A stretch of DNA of 64,000 bases from [Phialemoniopsis] sp. UDSM-2020 (taxonomy: Eukaryota > Ascomycota > Sordariomycetes > Thyridiales > Thyridiaceae): the NCBI GenBank assembly GCA_018873225.1, contig JAEILZ010000006.1, positions 3,968,001-4,032,000 of the forward strand, written 5' to 3'. Under the pieces are notes generated by a model. That model was not told the DNA's origin, ran no database searches, and worked only from the letters and a program-made list of their open reading frames with translations. The number at the start of each line of letters is the position of its first letter. Positions within the stretch are counted from its first letter, which is position 1. The position numbers and the translations under genes were made by a program. Below, piece after piece: positions 23,301-36,470 of the stretch.

Positions 23301-26300
23301 AGGATCTGGTAGCGCCGTGCTTCAACACATTGCCAATCCGTGTCCACTTAGGCGACGTGAAACGGAATATCGACCTGTTGAAGCGATTCCAGAAGATCAA
23401 CCCGGACATGCTGGAGCATCAGTTCACGCCACTTCGCAGGATTCTCGCCTTGACTGGAAACAGTGGCAAGGGTCTCTTCGATACGATGCTGTTGCTTCAG
23501 ATGCCAAGCAGAGAGCTGGATGAAGATGTGTGGAGGCTCGAAAAGGAAGAGGGCGATATGGACTTTGCCCTAGTTTGCGAGATTACTCCTAACCCACGAA
23601 GTGACTCCCTTGAGATCAAGCTTCATCACGACAAGTAAGTGTACCATCAATGGAATATGTCGGGCTTTACATGCTAATCATCTACGATAGGTCCTGTGTC
23701 TCGGACTCAGTGGTGGAAGTAGTCTATCAAATATTGACATATGTCTTTGAGAAAATGCTGTCGCAGCCCTCCTCGCACATCTCGTCTTTGGACAGCATGC
23801 CAGCCGCTTTGAAGGCTCAAATCGACAACCTCAACCTCATGTTTGAGCAACCGCACCAGAAGAATGACCCCAATCTTGTGAGCGATGGAGATTTCTGGGA
23901 CGAGACAGAGACACTGATTAGAGCTACTTTTGCACGTCTTGCATCTGTCTCTGAACAACACGTCACTCGTGACATGACAATCTACCAACTTGGACTCGAC
24001 AGCATCAGCGCCGTTCAGATCGCTTCGTCCTTGCGTAAACAAGAGCTCAAGGTGTCTGCTACCGATGTCATGGAGCGCCCGACCTGTCGCGAGCTTGCAG
24101 AGTTATGTTCAACCGTCAGGGGCCAACAACGGCAGCACTCAGAGTCAGTCCTTGATCTTGGCAAGTTCAAAAACGAGGTCGAGCCAGTTGTTCGCCAGAC
24201 ATTTTCGGAGGATTCGGTCATCGACGACATACTGCCCTGCACGCCTCTTCAAGAAGGACTTATTACCGAGTTCGTGCGATCGCAAGGCGAAACATACTTC
24301 AACTTCGTGGACATGGTTGCACACCCTGGTCTGTCGACGTCCGCCTTGTCCAGAGCATGGGAGTATGTTGTTTCCAAGACGCCAATGTTGCGAACGGGGT
24401 TCGTGGCGGTGAACCACAATCTCAGTACGTACGCGATGGTGCAGTATTCACATAAGAGCAGCCAGTCCCCTCTTTCGACAGTGCGTTTCTCGGATGCTGG
24501 TCACTTTAGCCTCGACAAATGGCGGCTTGATATGACCCATCAAGCACTGTCGCATCTCGAGCAGCCGGTATGGGGACTTGCTCTTGTGGAAAATGATGAC
24601 AAGATCTCGATCCATCTGGCCATACACCATGCCCTATACGACGCGACATCTCTGCAGATGATCTTCAGCAGAGTTGCGCAGGCAATTCGTGGCAAGAATC
24701 TTCAAGATGACTCAAGCACACAAGCTGCAGTCTTCACAATCCTGCAAGACAGCTTGGCCCGAGGGCTGGAGATGCCGCCGTTCTGGCAAGAACTTGCACC
24801 CAAGGCAACCGTCAGCAAGTTCCCAACCCTAACGCCTCTCCGGGTTACAGAGCGCAGCGTCCAAGTCCGTTCAAAGACCAGCAAGCAGGACTTTAGCGAC
24901 TTGGAGGGGTCGGCGAAAGAATCGGGCGTGACCATGCAAGCCGCTGTCCAAGCTGCATGGGCGAGGATACTTGCGTCGTACCTCGGCGAGAGCTCTGTCA
25001 CCTTTGGCGTTGTTCTATCTGGACGAAATACCGACAAGACCACCAATGCGTCGTTTCCGTGCATCACCACGCTCCCTGTCGTAGCTGAGCACCAGGCGTC
25101 GAACGTGAAACTTGTGCGGTCCATGATGAAGTACAATGCACAGCTTCACAAGTATCAGCACATTCCACTGGGCCAGACACAGAAGTGGCTTGGACACTCA
25201 GGGGCACAGCTGTTCGATACTCTGGTCGCCTTTCAGAAGCTGGACGTTGACGGCCCAGAACATCTTCCCTGGGATGTCGTGTGGGACCAAGGTACCGTTG
25301 AATACCCTGTCTCGATCGAAGTCGAACCTCGAGCAGATCGCCTGCATTACCGGATGACTTTCTTCGACGATGTCATTCCGATCGAGCACTCCGATCTGTT
25401 GCTAGAGCAGTTTGATGCGATTCTTAGTCACCTACTGCTCTCGCCCCAGGAGACGGAAGCCGACCTCTTCAGTGACAATAGCAACCTCTTCGCTATCACA
25501 CCCGCGAATGAGCCCGACTTGAAATCGAAAGAGACACTGCTTCACCACTTCGTCGAACATACAGCACAAAGATTCCCAGCTAAGACAGCACTGCAATTCG
25601 TGACATCTTTCGAGGGCGACAAATGCCACGACCAGATTTGGACTTTCAAGCAACTGAATAGGTACGGAGACAATGTTGCGCACATACTTTCCCGCCACGT
25701 TCGCGCGAATCAGATTGTGGCTATCTGTTTTGATAAATGTCCAGAAGCGCATTTCGCCATCCTGGGCATCTTGAAAGCTGGCTGTGCCTTTGTCGCTTTG
25801 GACCCCGGAGCGCCTGCCAGTCGACAAAAATTCATCCTCAAAGATTCCAAGGCGTCAGTCTTGCTCGTACAGAAGGGAACCACAGACAAGTTCAACTTTA
25901 CGCAGGATGTACGGACTATTGAGATTGACGAAGAAGAACTGTCGCGTATGCCAGATGCCCAGGCAGCCTTTGTGGATGGACTTCTGCCTTCCTCTGCCTG
26001 CTATTGTTTGTACACATCTGGAACGACCGGGACCCCAAAGGGATGCATCATCACCCACGACAACGCAGTGCAGGCAATGTTGGCGTTCCAGAAGTTGTTC
26101 GCCAACCACTGGGAAGAAAACTCAAAATGGCTGCAGTTCGCATCATTTCATTTCGATGTCTCGGTTCTGGAACAGTACTGGACTTGGTCAGTTGGCCTCA
26201 CCTTGGTTGGGGCTCCTCGCGACCTCATCCTCGAGGACCTAGCAGGGACCATCTCACGACTCGAGATCACACACATTGACCTCACCCCCAGTCTCGCACG

Positions 26301-29300
26301 GCTCTTGCACCCCGATGATGTGCCGTCTCTTTGCCGAGGCGTCTTCATCACCGGCGGAGAACAGCTGAAACAAGAAATCCTCGACGTCTGGGGAGACAGG
26401 GCTGTCATCCACAACTTTTACGGTCCAACCGAGGCCACCATTGGCGTGACTAGCTTTCCCTGTGTACCAAAGAATGGCCGTTCATCGAACATTGGCAAGC
26501 AATTCCCCAATGTCGGGACGTACATTTTGAAGCCTGGTTCCGAAGATCCTGTGCTGCGAGGAGGGATAGGCGAGCTCTGTGTCTCTGGCAAGTTGGTCGG
26601 GAAGGGCTATCTCAACCGGGAAGACCTTACCGATGAGCGTTTTCCGACTTTAGCGAAGTTTAGCGAGCGAGTATACCGCACAGGCGACCTTGTCCGAATT
26701 CTGCATGACGGCTGCTTCGACTTCCTTGGCCGGGCAGATGACCAAATCAAATTACGAGGTCAGCGGCTCGAGATCGGCGAAATCAACCACGCGATCAGGA
26801 AGAGTATACCTCTCATCAGCGATGTTGCCACCATGGTCATTCGTCAGGAGAAGTTGCGAAAGGACTTCTTAGTCACATTCGTCGTGGCCGGCAAGGCCCA
26901 TCGCCGAGCCGGATTGAGAGTCATCAAAGACCCGGAAGGTCAAGACCTCCCAGAGCAAGTTCAGCAGGTGTGCCGGGAAAGGCTACCTCCATATATGGTC
27001 CCAACTTATGTGTTGCAGCTCTCTTACATTCCGCTATCAGCAAATAACAAAGCAGAATTCAAGGTCCTCAAAAGTCTTTTCGAAGCAACACCCCTAGATC
27101 AACTTATGAGCTCCAAGAGCGTGACAGATCAGGTGGATCTGCTGGGCCGAGCCGGAGAAGCAATCGTCAGAGCTCTTCGAACGATGAATACCATCAAAGA
27201 CGAAGAGACTCTCGATAAGTCTACCAGCATCTTTGATCTTGGCATCGACTCAATCTCTGTCACCCGTTTTGCTAGCTGTCTCAAGAAAGAGGGCCTCCAG
27301 GCGTCCCCATCAACTATCCTCAAGAACCCCGTTCTCGGTCAACTAGTCGAGGCTATCGATGCGGAAAAGTCTTCCGCGCAGTTGACTTCAGTCTTAGAGT
27401 CTCAGCTACTGGTGCAAGCCTGCCGGCATCGTAATCAGGGGCTCGTGTGTTCCGCCCTCAGAATCTCTCCGGACCAGATCGAGTATATCGCACCCTGCAC
27501 TGCGCTGCAGCAGGGAATGATATCTCGCTCAAGAAAAGAGGAACACCGTGCCGCCTACTTCAACACTTTTCAGTTCCGGCTGGCCGATCATGGTTCGCGG
27601 GACCGTCTCAAGAGGGCTTGGCAGAAACTTGTTGACACTCATTCCATTCTTCGAACTCAGTTTGTCCAGACAAGCGAGGGTTTCGTACAAGTGGCCCTGA
27701 AAGAAAATGGTCTTCCATGGGCGGAGCTCAGTCTACAGTCTCATGCAGACTTTGCCTCAGGGGTCTCCAGCATCGAGGAGCAATGGATCGCCAGCAACCA
27801 AGAACACATTCGCCGACCATTCCAGTGTGTTCTTCTGCGTAAAGACAATCATGTGGTTCTGCTTGTGAATATCTTTCACGGTCTATATGACGCGAATAGC
27901 TTTGATCTACTACTCGAAGAGGTCATCGATGAGTACTCTGGCACGAACAACGCGCATTCGAGCCCAACCTTCTTCGATGCACTTCTCCACGGACCTCTCC
28001 GAAACTTCGTGCAGTCGCGTCCGTTCTGGGAGAAACACTTGGGAGGCACCAAGTTCCAGGCGCTCCGACCGCTAGCGAAGAGACCGACAGCAACCAGCCT
28101 GAGTGTCACCAGGATCGTGACGTTTGATCGCCTGGCTTCGACATGCAAAACATTGAGTGTCACCCATTCAGCACTTGTGCAGGCTCTGTGGGTCTCAGTT
28201 CTACAAAATTACTACAAAGATGTGGCAATTGGCCTGATCTTGTCGGGCCGTGTGATGGATCTCGACGGCGCAGACCAAGTCATTGGACCGCTATTCAACA
28301 CCGTCCCATTTCACATGGCTCAGGACAAACACTTTACTTGGGGTTCGCTCGCAAAGAAGTGTCACGAGTTCAATGCGTCTGTGTTGCCCTTCCAACATAT
28401 TCCTCTAAGAGACATACAGAAATGGTGCTCAAAGGGCACACAGCTGTTCGACACGCTATTTTCGTTCCAGAGAGAAGACGCTTTTCCATCCGCTGACGCG
28501 TCGAACCTCTGGACACAAGTGGAAGCTGAGCCTAATCCTGACTACCCGCTCGCTTTCGAAGCCGTCTTGAAGCATGATGGGACTTTGCAATTGACGCTAG
28601 TTGTGCAAGCTGGTGTTGCAGATGATGAAGCATTGGAGAGACTCTTGGATGAATTTGAGATGAATGCCAAGATGACGGCTGACAACCTCGATGCTACCCT
28701 CCCAACAATGGCCGAAAAGGGCAATGCTATAGAACCTTTGGAGTCTGCTGAAGAGGCTTCCTTTGCACACGATGACAATATCGAGACGAGGAGTAGCAAA
28801 AAGTTTGTGTGGAGCGAAACAGCAGAACGGATCCGACAAGAGATTGCAACTCTAGCTCAGGTGTCGATTACAAGTGTGCAGGAATTCACGTCGCTCCTGG
28901 AGCTCGGACTCGACAGCATTGATACAATCAAACTTTCCGCTCGGTTGAAGAAAGCTGGCATCATCCTGGCAAATAGCCAACTCATCAAAGGCCAGACAAT
29001 CAAGAATTTCGTGGACATACTCGACAAAGCAGAGAGCACATCTGACTCCAGAGCCCATCCCAATTCTCAACAAACAGCTACTCTGGCGTCGCTCCAGAAG
29101 CAATTGGAGAAAGAAGGTCACGATCTTCAGCATGCAGAAGCCGTACTGCCTCCAACGCCCCTTCAAGAAGCCATGGTTGCAGAGATGATCCAGTCCGATT
29201 TTCATCGCTACTTCAATCACGACATCATGGAACTGCCTCACAGCGTCAACATCGAGCAGCTTAAACAAAGCTGGCAGCAAGTTGTCCAGAATTCGCCCAT

Positions 29301-32214
29301 CCTTCGAACCAGCTTCGTCGAGGTAGACAACCCTTCAGCGCAATTCACTTACTGCCAAGTTGTCAATGGCCAAGCATCCGAGCTATTCAACGAGGCGGAC
29401 ATTGACCATATCGACGAACTAGTCGCTGTTACTGAAGTAGCGCGGGACAAGGCTGAGAAGGGCGCGGGCAAGACTGGTCTGTTGCAGCTGACAGTAGTGA
29501 AGCTGCGGGACTGCCGGTACCTCGTCTTGTCCATTGCCCACGCGCTATATGACGGGTGGTCACTGGATCTCTTGCATCGGGATGTTGAGGCCGCATACCG
29601 TGGTCAAAAACAGCAAACCCGCCAGTCACCTACGGCATATCTTGACCAGATATTGCGGTCGTCCAACACCGACGCACAGCAGTTCTGGGCTGGTTACTTA
29701 GCAGGCATGCAACCCACTCATGTTGAGCCCCATCGATCTGCCATTGACTCGGGTCGGAGGACTGTCCATCGAGTCGAGGCAGCATCCAAAATCCCTGGAG
29801 CCACGCTTCGCGACTTCGCCAAAAGCCAAGCTGTCAGCGTGCAAGTACTCGGTCAAGCAGCCTGGGCAGCAGTGCTGTCAACTCTTGCCAAGTCTTTGGA
29901 TGTAACATTCGGAGTTGTGCTCTCTGGCCGGGACTCCGAAGACGCGGAGCAACTCATGTTCCCGACAATGAACACAGTGGCTGTCCGCACAATCTTGCAT
30001 GGCAACGTCTCGTCTCTCCTGGGTTACATGCAAGAGAACATGGCAAACATCAATCTTTTCAAGCACTACCCACTGCGCCAGGCGCAGAAGGCTTCTCCTG
30101 ATCCGAGGGGGCTCTTCAACACATTGTTCATCCTGCAGCAGACACCGCTGTCAGTGGAAGAAGGCAACACCGAAAAGGTGATGAAGTCAATCGACGGGAT
30201 CTCGGACGTCGAATACCCGGTCTGCGTGGAGATGGAGCTGGTCAATGAATATCTAGTCTGGAGAGTCGCGTGTGCCGATGATTACTTCTCAAACCGAGAC
30301 TCCCACCGCTTGCTCCACCTACTCGATGTTGCGCTCGGCTTCGTGACCCAGTCTCCACAGACCGAGATTTTGAGCTTCAAAGAGGAAGGCTTGTCGGTTT
30401 GCGGTCTTCCGAGATTTCAACCTAATCTCACTACCAAGTCGTCTGAGGATACTCAAGGACCGATCGGCCAGACCAACACTCTCGATGACACGACCGTTGA
30501 GGAGTGGTCGGAGCCAGAGAAGACAATACGCTCCATCCTAGCCGAGGTCGCAGGCATCGATCCTTCGTCAGTGCAAAAGTCTCAGAACATTTACAACTTG
30601 GGCCTTGACTCTATAAGCGCCATCAAGGCTAGCTCACTGCTCCGAAAGAAGGGCATCTTCTTGACCGTGCGCCAGATGCTCACCTCCAGGACGATTGGAG
30701 ATATGGCCGCAATTATCAACAACTCTTCGAAGTACCATAGCTTGCAAACCAAGCGTCCAGATACAGTCGAAGACGAAATGCATGCGCTAGGCCTTCAAGA
30801 ACTGCTCATCAAAGCAGACATACCATCGGACGCTGTTGAAACTGCCTACCCTGCAACGCCGATGCAGATTCATATGCTTTCTGTGTGGCAGTGCACCAAG
30901 GGAGCAATTTATTTTCCCACTTTCGACTACAACCTGACTGGTGTTTCCAGCTTCGGTACCATTGCATCTGCTTGGAGGAGACTATGTGCAGAGTTTTCTG
31001 TTCTTCGCACTTCCTTCATCACAACCAATAATTCTGCAAGACCTGTGATCGCCGTCGTCTGCAAACATGATTCTGGCGATGCCAATAAGTATGAGAGAGC
31101 AGATGGACAATGGACACAACTGAGTGCAGCGCAAAAGATTGTCAAGCCACTGATTTTCCTGACTGTCAAGAGGCAGTCAGGTCAGTTCTGGAGGGTCAAG
31201 CTCCAGATACATCATGCATTGTATGATGCCGTCAGCCTACCTCAGGTACTCACCCGTTTTGAGCACTTATGTCGGGGGCAAGACGTAGGGAGTATCGATG
31301 ATGGACTTCAAACGTGGCAAGCATTGGCCAGCCAGAGGCAGTCAGCGGCGGACCAGGTTTCACGCCGCAAATTCTGGACAAAGTATCTTGACTCTATCCA
31401 TCCTTCCCTTCATTTCCCGGATGAGCACTCGGAAAACGCGAATGTTCTTTCGAGAAGTGCGGAGTACCGCGAGTCTGCAATCCAGGACGTCAGAGGCCTC
31501 TCGGAAATATCTACAACACATGGTGTCAGCATTCAAGCCCTCTTCTTCGCCTGTTACGCGCATGTGCTGGCACGAAGAGCTGAGGCCCGTGGATGTGAAT
31601 CCTTGGAAAAAGTAGTGCTGGGTGTCTACCTCGCCAACAGAGACGGCTTCGATGAGGGCACCCAGCCAGCCTTGCCGACCCTGGCACTGGTGCCACTTGT
31701 TGTTCGTGTCACAGACAACAAGGACATCATCACCAGTGCGAAACAGGTTCAGCAAGATCTTTACCATATCTCCTCGCCGGTCAATGTGGCCGTTGGGCTC
31801 TGGGAGATCTACGAGTGGACAGGTATCCAGATCGACACGTTCGTCAACTTCTTGACTGTGCCCCCTCAGGGTGGCAACGGGGGCACAACGAACGATTCGA
31901 TTTCACTGCACGAGATTAGTGACAGCCACGAGCTCTTGGGTGCAGAGACCAACCCAGGTGATTACCCTTGGTTGTCACATAACAAGGTCATGGAAGCGTT
32001 TCCAGTGAGTAGCGAGCACCCAATCAACTACCTTCAACGTACTAATACGGTATCACAGGATGCTGTTGATATAGAGGCTGCAGTAAGAAATGGAGCATTA
32101 GACATGGGCGTTTTTGGCGCAGCTGATAGACTTGGATCGGACGGTGCGGCTGAACTTGTTGATTCGATTGTTGAGGTATTGCATAGCGTTGGCGATCTGG
32201 CTGAGGGTAACTGA
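17336..32214 (+). CDS. sidC: Ferrichrome-type siderophore NRPS (ferricrocin synthetase-like)
   Basis: Multimodular NRPS of about 4,922 residues joining hydroxamate ornithines with small amino acids. Exons: 17336-23634, 23691-32004, 32059-32214. The last intron is in frame but has a perfect TACTAAT branch site and GT-AG borders. Order by signature, with residue of the key motif: A1 (YTSGSTGTPKG ~197), T1 (GMDSL ~585), C1 (HHSLYDG ~775), A2 (~1243), T2 (GIDSI ~1645), C2 (HHALYDG ~1852), T3 (GLDSI ~2199), C3 (HHALYDA ~2410), A3 (YTSGTTGTPKG ~2873), T4 (~3282), C4 (FHGLYDA ~3495), T5 (~3838), C5 (AHALYDG ~4048), T6 (~4403), C6 (HHALYDA ~4606). All six T domains keep the phosphopantetheine Ser. 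C4 and C5 lack the first His but keep the second, catalytic one. It ends in a C domain with no thioesterase, as expected for ferrichrome synthetases. The stretch between C2 and T3 is only about 250 bases, so no A domain is hidden there. Product identity is inferred. Confidence 0.9.
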
Positions 32215-32687
32215 TTACCCGAGACCATTGGGGAAAGCATTGCATATAGACAAGCGTTTGAGCATTTAGAGAGCATATACCTACTATGATAACGAAATGT
32301 ATTCTTATGACAACTCAATTCTTGAGAGTGCAGCGAAGCAGAGCGAATCTTGTGCCGGAGAATACTTATGCGCAGATAGGCATCGTTCCGGATACAGAGC
32401 CTCTGTTGCCAGATGACAAGCTTGCCTGGGAGATATGCATGGCGTTCCTGGCCCGAAAGGGTGGAGGCGCGGTGGTGGTTGTCGTACATACCCAGCCCGG
32501 AGACGATCTTATATCAACGCCATCATCCATTAAGAGATGCGAGAAGGTGGATGGTTCAGGATATCTGGTTGCGTGCAATGGTCATCTTGTCCCTGTTCGT
32601 GGGGTTTGGGTAGGCTTTTCTGAACGAGCAGAGCCTGAACCATGACATAGTTTTACAAAGAGCAAATCGTCCATCCCTTCAGGGCTA

Positions 32688-33225
32688 TCAAGCACGTGGT
32701 TTTGTAGATCTATTAAGCATATGAGACATGGCAACGTTCAGCTCTGGATCCTTGGGAAACTCTGTCCCGGGCCGTGCGAAAACCATCGGGCCTATTGCCC
32801 AATATTGTTCATGCGCCTCTGAGACATTGCGACGACCCATCCCTGTGCCAAGCACGATAGACATAGATGGGCGAATCTGCTCTCGAATCTTCACTTGCGA
32901 TATGAATCATGTCTTCCGGATCCTCCTCCGGTGTCCATTCCGTCATTTATCACATGCTTTTGTGGTAATGAGTATCATGAGCTTATGGTGGCGTCGAAAT
33001 GGCATGCGAACGGCTGTGGTTTCCGTAGACTAGCTCGCCTTTTGTGCCATCGATGAGCCATTGCAAGCGATTGGCAGGCAATAAAAGTTGATAGGGTGTC
33101 ATTGTGGGATCAGAACCTGTCTCTGGTCGTATAAGATCCAGTTCACGAAGAAGTGGTGACATGCGGGTAGGTAGAGATCGAGTCTTCGAGCCGGAGTCGT
33201 AGAGCCAGAAACCATGTCTATATTT
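32688..33225 (-). pseudogene. Possible decayed coding sequence, family unknown
   Basis: On the minus strand an 80-codon frame without its own clear start (33225 to 32983) has protein-like composition, including PYQLLLPANRLQWLIDGTKG. It ends in TAA. Another protein-like frame follows in a different phase (32894-32688, with SIVLGTGMGRRNVSEAHEQY). Stops and phase changes between them suggest a frameshifted relic, but I recognise no family, and chance frames are not excluded. Confidence 0.2.
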
Positions 33226-36200
33226 TCAAGTACTGGGAACTGTCAATTTGTCTTTAGAACACGGACATTGTGTTCATCGTATTGTATGGACTGTGCTGGA
33301 TGTACTGCCTCGGAATTCGTGATCTCGTTAGTAGAGGCTGAAGTTGATATGGACTTCGATCCTTCAATGAAGAAACGGTCGGCAGATATCGGGATGGCTG
33401 CAAGGAGAAAACCGTGAGTGATACACGAACTGAATTATCCAATCATCCAACCTCAAGAGTACGAGACGCTCTATGACGAGTAGAGCCTGCGGAACATGAG
33501 AGGAAACGAGGCTAAAAATCTGGTAAAAATCCCCGGCATTGCAGGTCTCAGTCACGGACGGCTATCCTAGGAACTGAGACCTTCAAAGGGGGCGCATTTG
33601 ACTATTCTCTGATCGAAATCATTGTTATAAGATGGTGCAAAGGCTGCCATGGGTGTGAAACAGTGAGGTAGGAGCATTCAATGGCGCGGTATTGCGGAAC
33701 CTGTGGGAAACGGAGCAGAGTAAAGGACATCAACGGGGGTGAATGCCAACAGCACAGATGATACCCATTGAGATCCCAAGATACAGAGTGAACAAGCCAA
33801 GTCGATGGAGCACCTTTGGACGTAGAGTACGATTTCTGCACATAAGACAGTCACTCTGATGTTCATTGGGCGGGCGGGTATCGACCTGCTTCGATAGCCG
33901 TTGGCACCGATAAAACAATTACCAACGCTTTGCAAGGTTCGATGAATCTCTCGATAAGAGCAAATAATACCGCCATGTGTTCTTGGCAGACTCGTGGGGA
34001 TGGGTCGACGCCACACGAGAAGGTGCATGCAAGGCCGCACATACGAGGTCAGGTTGCAACGCAACCCGGTCTGTCTCTATCCGAACTCGGTAAGTCGACT
34101 TCCGGATGAGGACTCAATTTCTCGCTCTTTCTCGTGTTGATGCATCAGTCCTGCTTTCACGCAAAGTCTCCAAGAATCGTCATTATTCACTCGTACAGAA
34201 AAACTTGGCACCAAACATAAGGCGGGCTTTTCCGGAAGAACGGCAACGCGCTGTATCTGGAAGAGAACGCGAGAAGGAACGGGTGGTCCACTCTCTTGAG
34301 GAAAATGACCTCATCAAGCCCAAAAGCAGAATCTGATCCGGCTCCCATTCTCCGTGGGAGCTTACACTAGGTGAGGACGTTCTGGGCGGCCGTTGACTGA
34401 CACTTCGTAGCGGATTTCCGGATATGAGAAGGGCATTCAAACACCAGCATCCGTACTATCCCATCCCATGATATGTGTGATGAGCCTGGAAATGAGACCG
34501 GGCCGTCGTCTCGACCAGGGCGCTTGCGGATTCGAAGAACAAGATTAACAACACGAGGTCCCGACTTTGAATCTGCCCGGGCTTACGGAGTACGGGACGC
34601 TATGACATGGGCTCTGGCGAGCAAATGCTCCGTGCTCGAGGAGAATAATCTCCAAAACTTGGTTGGCATCCCTGTGCGCATCCCCGGCTTCCAGACCAGT
34701 CCTTTTTTTTCTTCTTTCACTTAACACGGTCTGTCGCGCGCGCATTCACCATCCACCACGCTCTCTCCGCGCGGTGGGACCTCTTCCTCTTGTCTGAGGG
34801 GCGCCGTTTTGTTTGGGGTGTCTACGCTAGCGCTAGTGCCTCCACGCAGGAGTGGCTTAAGCGAGATTAATTTACTGAGCTCGCGCGCTGTGGCGGCCGT
34901 GGGTGATGATGGGGAAGTGTGGTGGTGCTCAGTCTTCCAGCACGCATCGCGATCGAGAAACCCCATGCCTGTGCTCTTGTGTTCCCGCGGTGATGCTGAA
35001 CTGGGTCAGTAGGTTATCAGGTCATCAACCTCCAACCTCTTCCCGTGTTACAGACACAAGCTCGAGCGGGCGCTGAGGTGCATGCGCACAAGTCGTCGTG
35101 CGAGGACCCTGCATCCGCTGTCAGAGCGAAGATCAGGTACGAGAGATCCCGATGCGATGGGCAGCGAGACGGCCCAGATGTGCTGGACAATGCTGCTGTG
35201 GTGGTCTGCAACTGGCTGATGTCCAATGTTCATGATCGGGCGAGCAGTTCATCTCGGGCTATCATAGGTCCACCTCCACATGGCAGAGCTGGGTTCCCAA
35301 GGCTTGTTAGCTCCTTGGTAGTGCTTGGGTTAGCCCGGGCCTTATCCATGTGTTCGGCGCCCGGCACCATCCTCTCGCTCGAGGCATTAGGGTGCTGACC
35401 GGGTTTATGTGGCGAGCCGCTGTGTGGAGAAGTGATCTCCCAGTTCAGGCATTCTTGGTGTGCTAAAAATACTAATAGCTCAAGGATTAAGGAACAAGTC
35501 GAACCGAGAGAGAGGGAGGAAGAAGAAAGGAAAAACGAGCAGTAGCCCCTGCCATATTGCCCACGTTGCTGGTTCGTGCACTTTTAATCTGGCAAATACG
35601 GCATCTCTTTCGATTCTCCTCAGTTATTTTTTTCCAATTCTGACCCGGGGTCAGCCATGTCATCACCTCTGTTGCATAACAGGACCGGCGTAACGATACA
35701 TACAGCGCATTCATGGAACAGGGGTTTGTGGTCTTGGGTGGATATGGCCTCTCTGTCAATACGAGGTTTTTGTTGCCAAGTCTGTGTCCGTGGTGACAGA
35801 CTCGACAGCTTTGTGGTGTAGCGCGCGCTCCTTTTTACTCCTTTTTGGGAGAACAACTCAGCACGATGACGGCGATTGGTTACATTGGGGGGTGACTCGA
35901 AGCTTGGTCCTCCTATCAAAAGATGCTGTCTGCTTATTCCCTGACCCATGATCACCACCACACCAACTCGTCTGCTCGCCCTAGCGTTTACCCCTGACTA
36001 AATGCCACTACAGCAGCCAATCTCCGTCCTGGCAATGGCAAACGCGCAGCAGAAAAAAGCAAAGGCCTCTTTCTGTAATGCGGCACGTCCGCACGGCGCT
36101 AGCACTATTTCGCGCAGGTCATGGCAAGGGAGCACAAAAACGGTCCTGGTCTGTCTGGGCTGGTCCCAGTCATCAAGTCTCTCCAAGCAGGGATTATTGG

Positions 36201-36453
36201 CTTCTATCCTGAGTCTAATTCGCCCCTTGCCCAACGTTGTTTGCTGGAACCCATACTTCACCAGATTTGGTCACATACTTCTTCACAGCTCGTGTGATCC
36301 CAGTCAGCCCATCCCATGCGGAGATTTCAACCCCCCATGTAACTAGGTATCATACGGGGTTGGTCTAATGGGATTTGCCTATTCCAGGCCTACTTCGTAC
36401 TTTGTACCGGCAAGGACTTCCCGCCCAGCAACCCAGTCCCACGCTCTGGTCTG

Positions 36454-36470
36454 GTGTGTGTGTGTGTGTG
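36454..36470 (+). repeat. (GT)n microsatellite
   Basis: Uninterrupted alternating GT of 17 bases in the intergenic region upstream of the GPI-protein gene. Confidence 0.85.

Noticed and set aside
33678..34064. 128-codon hydrophobic minus-strand frame
   Set aside because: Some membrane-like stretches, but no match to a family I know, no clear start context, and overlapping alternative frames.
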